Assembly (NCBI RefSeq): GCF_964656455.1
Contig: NC_135721.1
Coordinates: forward strand, 87,772,754 to 87,836,753
Direction: 5' to 3'
Length of the DNA stretch: 64,000 nucleotides
From: Halichoerus grypus
Taxonomy: Eukaryota > Chordata > Mammalia > Carnivora > Phocidae
Part shown: positions 55,386-64,000 of the stretch, piece after piece
How the letters are laid out: every line of letters starts with the position of its first letter
Position numbering within the stretch: position 1 is the first letter of the stretch
The notes under the pieces: generated by a model
Database searches by the model: none
Seen by the model: the letters and a program-made list of their open reading frames with translations, nothing else
What the model was told of the DNA's origin: nothing
Translations under genes and position numbers: made by a program

Positions 55386-56130
55386 GTGCAGCCCCTCCTT
55401 GACCCCTAGACCTAATGATCTTTCATGCTGCCTAATTTATTAGGGAAAAATGACATTGAGATGCCCCCGGAGCGGCAGTGACAAAGCTAGGGGATAAAGA
55501 CGTGCAGGGGGAGCGTCCTGCTGTGGACCCTGCACCCCATACACCAGAAGTACTCTTAGAAGTTGTTCAGATGCATGGGGGCATTTCCTTCTGCATCACA
55601 GACATGAGGGCGTACTGTGCTTGTGCTCTGTTTATCTGGAAGGAAGTCGGATGTCAGAGCCCACAAGAGTGAGTGGGTTCCAGAAGTGAAAGTGGACAAT
55701 CTGTGTCCAGCCTTGTGCTTGTTTCTCCCTGTTCCCAGTTGCCCCAGGACGCTGGCTTCCTTATCTTATTGTGCTCATGTCAGAGAGCAGCTGTGCAGCA
55801 CACGGAACGAGATAAGACAATGGGTGGCGGGGGATGCTGGCCGGCTGGACTGTAGTGTTCCCTCCCAGGATTTCTGGGCGCTGAGTGCGCTGGCTGAGGC
55901 CAGGGGGAGGCTCATTCTTGCAGCGTGGCTGTATTCCAGCCTCAGAGGCAACATGCTCCAGTCTCAGCAGAGAAAAGGGAAGTCCTGAACCTTCTGGAAT
56001 GGGTCAGCAGGCCTGCCTGGCTGCAGGAGCTGCGAGTTCTGGGAGCAGGGAAAGGCCCCTTGGTTTTCGGAGCCTCTCATTTTCATCTGGAAAACATGAG
56101 CCATGCTGTTCTGGATGATCACTGAGGTCC
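55386..56130. other. Unique DNA, no gene called
   Basis: Overlapping plus-strand frames (55478-55672, 55617-55988, 55885-56125) in different phases, without a recognisable product. Confidence 0.5.
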
Positions 56131-56470
56131 TGTCTTCATCTGTTCTGGCTACTGTAACAAGTTACCATAGACCGAGTGGTTTAAACAACACACATTTATT
56201 TCCCACAGTTCGAGAGGCTGGAAGTCGGAGAACAGGGTTCCGGCACAGTCAGTTTTGGTGAGGATCTTCTTCCTGGTTGCAGATGGGGGCCTGCTCTAGT
56301 GTGCTCACATAGCAGAGACAGGGGTAGCCAGCTATCCGGCCTCTTATCAGGACACTACCCCCATCCATGAGGACTCCACCCTCATGACCTAATCACCTCC
56401 CAAAGGCTCAACCTCTTAATACCATCACATTGGGATTAGGGTTTCAACATATGAATTTTAGGGGGACACA
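56131..56470 (-). mobile_element. MLT1-type MaLR LTR (ERVL-MaLR)
   Basis: Reverse complement of an MLT1-like LTR: TGTCTTCATCTGTTCTGGCT at the left (LTR 3' end), CATTTATTTCCCACAGTTCG (complement of the AATAAAT polyadenylation region), CCCTCATGACCTAATCACCT, ACATTGGGATTAGGGTTTCA, and a GGGGACAC end. It is an old solo LTR of a mammalian retrotransposon and carries no genes. The right edge lacks the final bases of the consensus. Confidence 0.88.
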
Positions 56471-57736
56471 AAAAAGGGGGACACTGTCCATTGTAGATCC
56501 TTTCCTTCTCAAAAGTGACTTATTAACCAGAATCAGGGTATGTGTATGTCCAATCCAAAGAGTAAACTCCTGTTTCCATTGAAAGTCAGGTGTTTCTTGT
56601 TCCTTAGGGGATTGTGACATAGGAGGAAAGTAACAGGATCTTTCCAGTTTGGTCAGAGCTGAGCCCTAATTCTGCAGGCCAACCCTCTTTAGAAAAAACA
56701 AGAGGTCATAAGAAATAGCACATGTCGCACTTACGGTGGTGAGAAGCCCCATACATCCCATAAAATCTCAGAATCCATGGGAATACACGAAGTCTATTTG
56801 ATTTAGATTGAATTTTCAGACACAAAAGGTTATCAGGCTACTTTGTTCTCATAAATGGCAAAAGCTTTTGAAAGCAAAGTGTGCAACCCCAAGCATCTGC
56901 CAAGACATTGTAAGTGTTTGGCTTCTATAGTTTGAGTATTTCACTTTTTCCCATGACGTTAGCTTTCAAGAGAACACTGGGATATATTGTGTCTTTAATT
57001 GCTAGCATGTACCTTGTCGGAAAAAAGCAAGCCCTTCATTCAAAAAGACATCACCTTGAGGCTGGTGTTTATTGGTGGAAATGGTGGTGTGTGGGGAGTC
57101 TGAGGGATGAGCTAGTCCCAGCAGCGAGTGATAAAAATAGCACCACTACTTTTCACTGTAATGGACAGTCTCGCCTCTTGATTTTCATGTTTAGTATTAA
57201 TACCTCCCTTTTATAGATGAAGGGACTCAGTTTTGGTGTGTCTGTGACTCGCCAAGGTCACTTGGCTATGGTGACCATGTCAGGGTGCCAAGGCTTCCTA
57301 CTACAGGCCACAAGCTATCTTCATCAAACCACTTAAGATGCTGCCAGCCCATACGGTGACAGCCACTCACACGCTATGCTTTAAAGTCAGGTCATGGGTC
57401 AACGCTGCCGCGCCGGAGGAAAAGGCTGAGTGTTTTTATAGGTAGCTCATATAAACGATATATACAAGAGCTGCCGAACGCAAGCTGCTAGAAGACACAA
57501 AAATAGCCTCAAGTAAGTTCATCCTAATGATACCACCCCCAGTAGCACAAACTGAGAAATGAGACTCTGCTGCTTAATAGAGCTACGTACTCAGACACAT
57601 GGCAAGACAGAAACAGGAGATTCTGTACATATGGGTTAAAGGGCTGGCCACACGGAACAGCTAACTCATGCAAACACGGCATACCTTCATAGACACTGGG
57701 AACACAAAAAGAATTGTTCTTTTACAATTTTAAGCA
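56471..57736. other. Unique DNA with an MIR trace
   Basis: 57195-57285 (CTCCCTTTTATAGATGAAGG, CGCCAAGGTCACTTGGCT) is a diverged antisense MIR. 57390-57420 has a small CpG cluster. No gene. Confidence 0.5.
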
Positions 57737-57889
57737 AGATCTCAGGGTCTGGGATGGAGCCCCGCATTGGGCTCCCTGCTCAGCAGGGAGTCTGCTTCTC
57801 CATCTCCCTCTGCTGCTCCCCCTGCTTGTGTGCTAGCTCTCTCTGTCAAATACATAAATAAAATCTTTTAAAAGATTAAAATAAATAAA
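57737..57889 (+). mobile_element. SINEC, 5'-truncated
   Basis: Begins within the body (AGATCTCAGGGTCTGGGATG), lacking the tRNA-like head and A-box. Continues to AAATACATAAATAAAATCTT and an A-rich tail. Near-exact target-site duplication AATTTTAAGCA (57726-57736) / AATTTAAGCA (57890-57899) shows truncation occurred on insertion. Confidence 0.92.
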
Positions 57890-57899
57890 AATTTAAGCA

Positions 57900-58791
57900 T
57901 GATGTCTCCTTCATTAGACACCGCCACTCTCTCCTGGGTCTTTGCCAGTAAGGGGCCAACGCAGGTCTCTGCAGCGGGTTAGCTGCAACAGTCCTGTGTG
58001 TGCGGAGAGACTGCCACTGGCCCAGTCCTGGGAGATGAAAGACAGAAGAAACCCACCGGACAGTTGGAAGGGTCACAGATTCTTCCCGCCGCATCACTCC
58101 GCATGCCCCAGACAGCCCGAGTCCACATGCGTGTGGCACAAACCGGAGCCAGCCCCCTGGCTGCCCAGCATGGTTGCTTCGGCGGCACACGGGGGAACGA
58201 ATGGTGCCTCCGGAGCTGTGTGGCCCCCGCAGCGGGCCCTGGCTGAGGAGGAGCAAACAAGTGCCAGGGCAGGAACAGCCAGGAAACCTCCCAGGCGAGT
58301 GTCTGGAGCAGGTTTCTAGAGAACTCAGGGGCCAGGATCACGGAGGAGCTGTCCCCAGTGGGGAGCCAGATGCAAGTTGCTCTGAGGCCCCCACAGGAGG
58401 TACCAGGGGCGCAGGGGGCTCACAGCCCGGCCTGAGCCCAGCCTGGCCGTGAGAATGGCACGCACACATACGGACAGGGGCAGTGATTCTGGTGGCTGTG
58501 TCCAGCAAGACCGGACCGACAGAGTGGCAGCTGGGGCCGCTGCCAGGCCAGACCCCATGGCTCACTCGAGAGCAGGTGAGGGACGCAGGGCGCCAGGAGC
58601 TAAGAGTCGGCTTGCTTGGCAGGGGTGGTGGTGAATGACAGCAAAGAAGGGGGAAGAATGGGATACATAATGCAGGGGAGGGGGCTGTTTTCATCAAGGC
58701 CAAGTATAACTCTAAATCGAGGGGTTCTGTGCTCCCCCAGACACAATCTCCAAAAGTGGTGGCTTTCCTCATCAGACGGAAGTGAAGAAGA
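57900..58791. other. GC-rich unique DNA with moderate CpG density
   Basis: 58030-58300 has CpG clusters (CCCGCCGCATCACTCCGCAT, GCTTCGGCGGCACACGG). By eye about 15 CpG in 260 bp, borderline for a CpG island. Long open frames on both strands (up to 144 aa minus at 58338-58772) overlap one another and have no domain. Confidence 0.5.
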
Positions 58792-58992
58792 GGGGCACCT
58801 GGGTGGTTCAGTCGTTAAGCGTCTGCCTTCGGCTCAGGTCATGATCCCAGGGTCCCGGGATTGAGCCCCATATCGGGCTCCCTGCTTGGCGGGAAGCCTG
58901 CTTCTCCCTCTCCCACTCCCCCTGCCTGTGTTCCCTCTCTCGCTGTCTCTCTCTGTCAAATAAATAAATAAAATCTTTAAAAAAAAAAAAAG
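58792..58992 (+). mobile_element. SINEC, same young subfamily as 14171
   Basis: GGGGCACCTGGGTGGTTCAG, TCGTTAAGCGTCTGCCTTCG, GGCGGGAAGCCTGCTTCTCC, CCACTCCCCCTGCCTGTGTT, then AAATAAATAAATAAAATCTT and a long A-run. Short target-site duplication around GAAGA(A). Confidence 0.95.
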
Positions 58993-60277
58993 AAGAAAGT
59001 CCAAGGATAGAGGGTTTTTTATGAGCTGTGTCTCTCCCCCCCGCCATCTGCAAACACCCAGCTCCAGCTCCTTTGGTGGGTAAACCTGGTGGGTGGGAGT
59101 GAGCCATCAATTCCAGAAATGCTTCTGCGACGACAAGTGTGACAAGTGCTCCCATGATCCCAGGACCCGGAGGAATGAGGAGGCCACCTGACCACTCAGG
59201 ATTGAGACAGAGGCCAAGAGCGGAAGTGTTGTGGCAAAGTCCCGGAAGCAGCTCCGAAACAAGCAGCTTTCTTACCTCCAATGAAATCAGTTTGTCCTGT
59301 GCCAGAAATCCAAGAGATGATCATCAGCCAAGGGCTACACATGATTAGAAATAGAAACAAGTTCTCTAACTTGAGAGATCATAAAACCTCTTCAAAACCG
59401 CCATGCGAATCTTTTGCGCCTGCATCTCTCTCTCCGACAATCGCTGTGAAGCAGAGGGGAGGAGAAGCAATACAAATAAAATCCCCCTTGACCATGGAAG
59501 CCTTGGCGAGCTCAGCAATGATGTCTGTTTTGGGTCTTGAGATGAACTGATAGCCCGGAGCTGCAAGGTGATCGTTCTTGGTAACATCCCACATGACAGG
59601 CCTGCACCCACCCCAACCACACACACACCCCAAACCTGGGGTTTTAAAGTTTTCCTCCGTTTCACTGGGTCGTGGTCTTCAGAAGAGCAGGCATCTTACG
59701 CAGGGACTGCACTGCAGGCTGTGTCTTTCACAGACGTCACAGGGGAAGGTGTGGATGTGGCAAACAGGCAATCTGGATGGGCTCTTCCCTGTCCCCCAGC
59801 CACCTCCTCGGAACCGCTTCTCCAGCTCCCTCCCGCCCCCACTGTGTCAGTAGGCAGGCTGAGCACACGCACTGCAATGTTTACACCTGTCGCGCTGCCT
59901 ATTTCTAAAGAGGCCTTAGCCTTGCAAAACAGAACAATGGAAAATGGAAGGTAGTTCTGAAATTGAAAAAAAATACTGGACTTTTCCAAGCACTAACAAC
60001 AAATCCGAATCTCACTACAATGGGCTCTTAGTGAAACTAGCCCAAGGGGACTGTAGGCCCACAAAGAGGACCAATGATCAGACCCCAGACTGGAAATAGA
60101 ATTATCCCATTCCTGGGAACATTAGATCTTCTTCTCTGAATTAAGGAGAAAAAAAAAATGTGATGAAAATCTTTTATGAGCTCCATCTATCCCATTTGCT
60201 TTCCTGTCTTCTTTGGCAGAATTGGCAGATTTCAAAGACTACAACAAACTCACATTTCAGCTACGTGTCAGGCAATG
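58993..60277. other. Unique DNA, no gene called
   Basis: Open frames 58808-59281 (minus, partly SINE), 59366-59665 (minus) and 59568-59954 (plus) overlap each other and show no domain. An A-run lies at 60150-60158. Confidence 0.5.
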
Positions 60278-60289
60278 CACAAAGTGTTT

Positions 60290-60512
60290 TTTAGAGATTT
60301 ACTTATTTATTTATTAAAATTATTATTTATTTATTAAATAATTAATTATTTATTAAAAGATTTTATTTATTTGAGAGAGAGGGAGACAGAGATAGCGACA
60401 GAGAACATGAGCGGGGAGGAGAGTGAGAAGCAGTCTCCCCGCTGAGCAGGACCCCGGGACCATGATCTGAGCCAAAGGCAGTCACTTAACTGACTGAGCC
60501 ACCCAGGTGCCC
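60290..60512 (-). mobile_element. SINEC with internal deletion and long AT-rich tail
   Basis: 60290-60355 is a TTTATTTATTA-type tail; body from AAAGATTTTATTTATTTGAG to GCCACCCAGGTGCCCC. The segment between CTGAGCAGG and ACCCCGGGACC lacks the usual GAGCCCGATGCGGGGCTCGA, so part of the internal promoter region is deleted. It lies next to another minus SINE. Confidence 0.9.
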
Positions 60513-60513
60513 C

Positions 60514-60702
60514 TAAAGACTTATTTATTTATTTGAGAGAGAGAGAGCATGAGCAGGAGGGGCAGAGGGAGAGAGACTCTCAAGAAGACTCTGCACTGAG
60601 CGCGGAGCCGGATGCAGGCCTCAATCTCATGACCCTGAGATCACGACCTGAGCTCAAACCAAGAGCTGGATGCTTAACCGACTGTGCCACCCAAGCACCC
60701 CT
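60514..60702 (-). mobile_element. SINEC, older subfamily
   Basis: Minus strand: TTTATTTATTTGAGAGAGAG, GACTCTCAAGAAGACTCTGC, CTCATGACCCTGAGATCACG, CTCAAACCAAGAGCTGGATG, GTGCCACCCAAGCACCCC. The pair is bounded by CACAAAGTGTTT (60278-60289) and CACAAAGTATTT (60703-60714), so the younger neighbour entered its tail. Confidence 0.92.
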
Positions 60703-60714
60703 CACAAAGTATTT

Positions 60715-61017
60715 GTTTAAGTGACTCCTGTATATTCAGAGAATGAATATCTGTCAGGGTGTAAACCCTACAGATCCCAGAAAGAGTAAAACTTCTTAGA
60801 AACGCTTGGGGCAGCCTGCTGTCTGACTGGATGAGAAGGATTTAGAAGGCCATGTCCTCAGAGTTTTCTTGGAAAGAGATCATAGAAGGGTATGTTTCCT
60901 AATACCATTTTTAGGACTCTTTCCAGATGATTGCAAGGTTGATGATGTCTACTTACTTTTTCAAATATCAAATATTCTCTCTTGTGTCCTCACAAACCAC
61001 CGGAACGCTCCAAAAAT
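60715..61017. other. Unrecognised DNA
   Basis: A 67-aa open frame (60869-61072) runs into L1-like sequence. No gene. Confidence 0.4.
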
Positions 61018-61200
61018 GATCATCATGAACTATCATGCAGCCATTAAAATTATGTTTACATGGAATGTTTAATGACATGGGGAAATGCCTATGTTCAGAT
61101 TAAGGCGACCAACCAGAATGGAAAACTATAAATGGTATGATGTCAGGCATGTGAAAATGCATAAAAGAGATTCAAGAGACTGGTAATGGGTGGTGCTGGT
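61018..61200 (+). mobile_element. Old L1M 3' region fragment
   Basis: AACTATCATGCAGCCATTAA, AATGTTTAATGACATGGGGA, AATGCCTATGTTCAG, CTATAAATGGTATGATGTCA: matches the old L1 ORF2-end/3' UTR word order (actatgcagccattaaaa ... tgacatgggaaaatg). Confidence 0.7.
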
Positions 61201-61208
61201 TCAGACAT

Positions 61209-61228
61209 GGGTGGGTGGGTGGGAAGGG
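61209..61228 (+). other. G-quadruplex motif (G3T)3G3
   Basis: GGGTGGGTGGGTGGGAAGGG: four GGG tracts separated by single T, plus a fifth GGG. Single-nucleotide loops give one of the most stable parallel quadruplex types known. It lies between two L1 fragments. Confidence 0.85.
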
Positions 61229-61289
61229 CATGGGCACAGCGATTGGTCATCCATTTGGTAGCATCTATCCATCCAATAGATGTGCCCCT

Positions 61290-61640
61290 TTACTCAGGAA
61301 TCCCCTCCTAGTAATCCCTGAATTAGAAAAATCTGGACTGTACTTGAAGATATACAGACAAGGGGAAGTTAAGACAACATGGCCTATAAGAGCAAGGAAG
61401 TGGAAACAGCACAATAAATGTTTAACAATGGGTTAAATAAATTATACTTCTGAGTATGACTAATGTAGCCTTTAAAAAGAATGAAATAGCTATAAGAAAT
61501 GACCCCCCAAAAAAGTCGCTACATAAAATGCATGGAATAAGTCGTTAGTTTAAAAAGAAAACATACATATATGGGTATATATGTAAATGCATGGGGAAAT
61601 AACTAGCAGACTACACCCCGATGGTTCATCTCCTGAGAAG
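61290..61640 (+). mobile_element. Second old L1M fragment
   Basis: ACTCAGGAATCCCCTCCTAG, AGGAAGTGGAAACAGCACAA, TAAATGTTTAACAATGGGTT, AAATAAATTATACTTC, CTAATGTAGCCTTTAAAAAG. It starts upstream, in L1 coordinates, of the previous fragment and overlaps it in content, so it is a separate insertion or a duplicated piece. Confidence 0.7.
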
Positions 61641-62197
61641 CGTGGAGAGCTCTGTACGGGGTGTGTTTGTTAGGATGCTTTTGGGTACAGCTAACAACCT
61701 AACTTGACCTGCTTTAAGTGGTCAGGAAGGTTTCAGGATCTCCCAAACAGCCCAAAGCAGAGACTCCTTGCTGGCTAATTCAGAAGGTCAAAGGCACTAT
61801 GGAGGCCAATTCTTCACCTTTGCATTCCCCAGCCTGCTCTCGTGGCTGACGGCGGCCCCACTTACACGCATTGCGTGGCCAGAAGAAGAAAATGGTTGCT
61901 TCCGCCTCTTGCCTCACTTGAACGGCCAAGGAAGCTTCCCAGGGACCCACCCTCATGCTTTATTGGTCAGGACGAAGTCCACATGCTCACACTGAGCCAA
62001 TCACTGGCAAGGACAGCAGGCCCACCCAGGGTAGCTTTGGCCAATCAGGATTTACCCCTGAGACACACGGGAGCATGGTAGACACTAGAGCAAAACCAGG
62101 TTTCTGCCAGGCACAAAAAGAGGAACGACTCTTGTAGGGCACAGACTGTGAAGGGGAGCTTTTTACTAGAGATGTCTAGATTATGTGAAACTTTTAC
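61641..62197. other. Probable ancient repeat, not classified
   Basis: The CACCCTCATGCTTTATTGGTC, GAGCCAATCACTGGCAAGGA, GGCCAATCAGGATTTACCCC sequence is reminiscent of a dispersed mammalian repeat containing repeated CCAATCA words, family not recalled. Plus-strand open frames 61768-62137 overlap in different phases and have no domain. Confidence 0.4.
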
Positions 62198-62209
62198 GAG
62201 ATTATACAC

Positions 62210-62393
62210 ATATTTTTTTAAATATTTAATTAATTTATTTATTTGAGAGGGGGGAGAGGGGCAGAGGGAGAGGGAGAAGCAGACTCCCTGCTGAGCTAAC
62301 TCTGAGCCAACTTGGGGCTCAAGGGGATCCCCGGATCCTGAGATCATGACCTGAGCCAAAGGCAGATACTTAACTGAGCCAGCCAGGCACCCT
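62210..62393 (-). mobile_element. SINEC, diverged
   Basis: TTTATTTATTTGAGAGGGGG, AGAAGCAGACTCCCTGCTGA, GAGATCATGACCTGAGCCAA, AACTGAGCCAGCCAGGCACC. Target-site duplication GAGATTATA at 62198-62206 and 62394-62402. It contains an unusual AACTCTGAGCCAACTT insertion-like block near 62300. Confidence 0.9.
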
Positions 62394-62419
62394 GAGATTA
62401 TATTTTTTGAAAAGTCTAA

Positions 62420-62562
62420 CATTACAAAAACATTTAATGCATAGAGAAAAGCCCGAAAGGAAATACACCTTGAGATTGCAAGTGATCTTTGCGATCTTCA
62501 CTTTTTTCTATGTTTTCTGAAAGTTACATATACTTTTATAACTAAAAAATAATAATTTAAAA
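62420..62562 (+). mobile_element. Old L1M 3'-end fragment
   Basis: AAAGCCCGAAAGGAAATACA, CACTTTTTTCTATGTTTTCT, ATACTTTTATAACTAAAAAA: terminal 3' UTR of an old L1, plus strand, possibly the continuation of 61290-61640 after later insertions. Confidence 0.6.
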
Positions 62563-63484
62563 AATGTTCTCCTGTTCTCTGTAGTTTGACTTTCAAGGGG
62601 CCCAAATATCCTTTGTGAAATTGTGCAGTGCCATTTTTTGGTTCAGAAGAGGGGAAGAATGAGGCTGCTCAGCTCTATCATTTGCCTTTCTTTAGGTGGG
62701 CTTGGGTCTACTGGAAGTCCGGATGACTCTCAAAGACCCAGGAAAAAAATCCTCCTGGCCTTCTGCAAGGCAGCAGTCCACAAAGGTGGGTCCCTGGCTC
62801 CCACCTCTCACCCTCTGGCCCTGCCACTGCCCTGACCTCCATTCTGGGTGCTCTCATGCTTGTTGCCCTCCTTTCTCTCCCTTGTTACCCCTCCACCTCC
62901 CAAGGACTGCCTTGGCTCCAATCTTTCTTCTACTTTTCCTTCCCCCACACATCAAATGACCATTGGCATTCTCTCACAACTTGGTTTGCAAGGTTTATTT
63001 TAGGCAGGGAGACATGGAGCGGGAATGGTAGCAGCAAAATCTCATTTGCAAATAATAAATGGAACTCTATCGTATCTATATCTATGTATTTAATATATAC
63101 AAATCTAATATATACGTATGTATGTATGTATGTATTTGTATAAAATAGAGAGCAATGTTGAAGTATTTTGAGGGTCATCCAGATTCCCGGATTACCCCCC
63201 CTAAGATCACAGTGATAGAGACCACTGCCTTAGAATATCCATCTTTCCCAGATGTCAAGAGGAAACAATCAGCTCAGAGCAAAAAGTATAAAACGTCTGC
63301 CTGATGAATTCTGACACACCCTGCACTAATTTCAGGTAACTCATCCAAACTGAAAAGGATTCGCTGATGGCTTAATCCTTCATAAAAGTGCCTTACCAGG
63401 GAAGGCACCAGTGCCCCTCAAAGAGGAAAGGTACTGGCCCTTCCCTCTGAACCATATTTTGAAGGAGTGACTGACTGCATGAAC
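62563..63484. other. Unique DNA with TATG microsatellite
   Basis: TA-rich 63066-63140. Overlapping open frames 62623-63143 have no domain. No gene. Confidence 0.5.
63115..63135. repeat. (GTAT)n microsatellite
   Basis: Five units of GTAT in a TATA-rich stretch; likely length-variable. Confidence 0.85.
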
Positions 63485-63497
63485 ACCAGCTGGTCTT

Positions 63498-63702
63498 TTT
63501 TTTTTTTTAAGATTTTATTTATTTATTTGAGATAGAGAGAGAGAACGAGCACAAGTGGGAGGTGGGGCAGAGGACAGAGGAAGAGGGAGAAGCAGGCCCC
63601 CAGCTGAGCAGGGAGCCCAACATGGGGCTTGATCCCAGGACCCTGAGATCATGACCTGAGCTGAAGACAGACGCCCAAACGACTGAGCCACCAAGGCACC
63701 CC
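63498..63702 (-). mobile_element. SINEC
   Basis: Minus-strand copy from T-run and AAGATTTTATTTATTTATTT to GCCACCAAGGCACCCC. Flanking repeat CACCAGCTGGTCTT (63484-63497) / CACCAGTTGTCTT (63703-63715) with small differences, consistent with an older insertion. Confidence 0.94.
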
Positions 63703-63715
63703 CACCAGTTGTCTT

Positions 63716-64000
63716 GATCAATGGGACCTACCGACTAAGCACCATGAACAGCCTCAGGTAAATATATTGCTAGAAGGGTATCACCACGGCTGACCAGAAG
63801 CCAGGGCCCTGCAGGAGAAGAGTGGAGATGTGCATGCTCCGAAAAATTGTTTTGCATCTGATGAACCTCCACAGCTGCCCGCCCTCCAGCCCTCGCCTGG
63901 TTCTCTACTGCTCACCTTGGGGTGTTGGTTAACCACATCAAACCTCTAACTGGTGAGCTACATGGGAAAATATTTTAGGAACCTCTTCTTCCTCTTGCCT
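63716..64000. other. Unique DNA to window end
   Basis: Nothing recognised. Confidence 0.5.

Noticed and set aside
58338..58772. 144-aa minus-strand frame and opposing frames at 58174-58634
   Set aside because: Mutually overlapping on both strands in GC-rich DNA; no similarity recognised.

Overview
The window is nuclear genomic DNA of a carnivoran mammal, probably an arctoid caniform (bear, seal or mustelid group). The main evidence is about 23 copies or fragments of the tRNA-Lys-derived carnivore SINE (SINEC/CAN). Their head reads GGGGCGCCTGGGTGGCTCAG, and most end in AAATAAATAAAATCTTT rather than the dog-type CTATCATAAATAAAT tail. One copy at 20.3 kb has the GAGCGACTGCC / CTGGAGTCCTGG head together with a long CT tract, a variant I associate with Arctoidea. 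An L1 3' end at 33.5-34.35 kb also ends in a carnivore-type way. The genus cannot be read from the sequence.

I found no protein-coding gene or exon I can defend. The longest open frames (247 aa minus strand at 9.3-10.0 kb, 215 aa plus at 17.0-17.6 kb, 192 aa minus at 16.4-16.9 kb, 181 aa minus at 39.5-40.1 kb) lie in GC-rich or repeat-derived DNA, show no recognisable domain, and often overlap open frames on the other strand. The only recognisable coding remnants are decayed L1 ORF1/ORF2. The window is best read as intergenic or deep-intronic DNA.

Layout. 0-5.6 kb: interleaved old L1 fragments in both orientations, three SINEs and an MIR split by a SINE. 5.6-12.7 kb: mostly unique, GC-richer DNA with a 45-bp sequence present twice 659 bp apart and a CpG-island-like stretch at 11.8-12.15 kb. 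12.8-14.4 kb: MIR, two SINEs and, between them, an AT-rich unique block that looks like conserved non-coding sequence. 14.4-25 kb: unique DNA with SINEs, L1 3' ends and a nested SINE pair. 25-29.7 kb: MIR, a hAT-type element, then a long old plus-strand L1 carrying two very old SINEs, then L2. 31-37 kb: a hAT-Charlie-type element, a 5'-truncated carnivore L1 and an L1ME 3' UTR. 40-45 kb: nested SINEs, another hAT-like element, and an old minus-strand L1 cut by a SINE. 49-50 kb: a possible solo LTR. 52-57 kb: several MIRs and a reverse-oriented MLT1-type MaLR LTR. 57.7-64 kb: more SINEs, L1 fragments and a G-quadruplex motif.

There is no gene network to describe. The observations of most use are the exact target-site duplications around many SINEs, the nesting order of repeats, the unexplained 45-bp local duplication, two strong G-quadruplex motifs, the CpG-rich block, candidate conserved non-coding segments, and an inverted SINE pair that would fold back if transcribed. 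I did not find a novel biological system here. Repeat family names come from memory of consensus sequences and need a RepeatMasker run for exact subfamily and edges.
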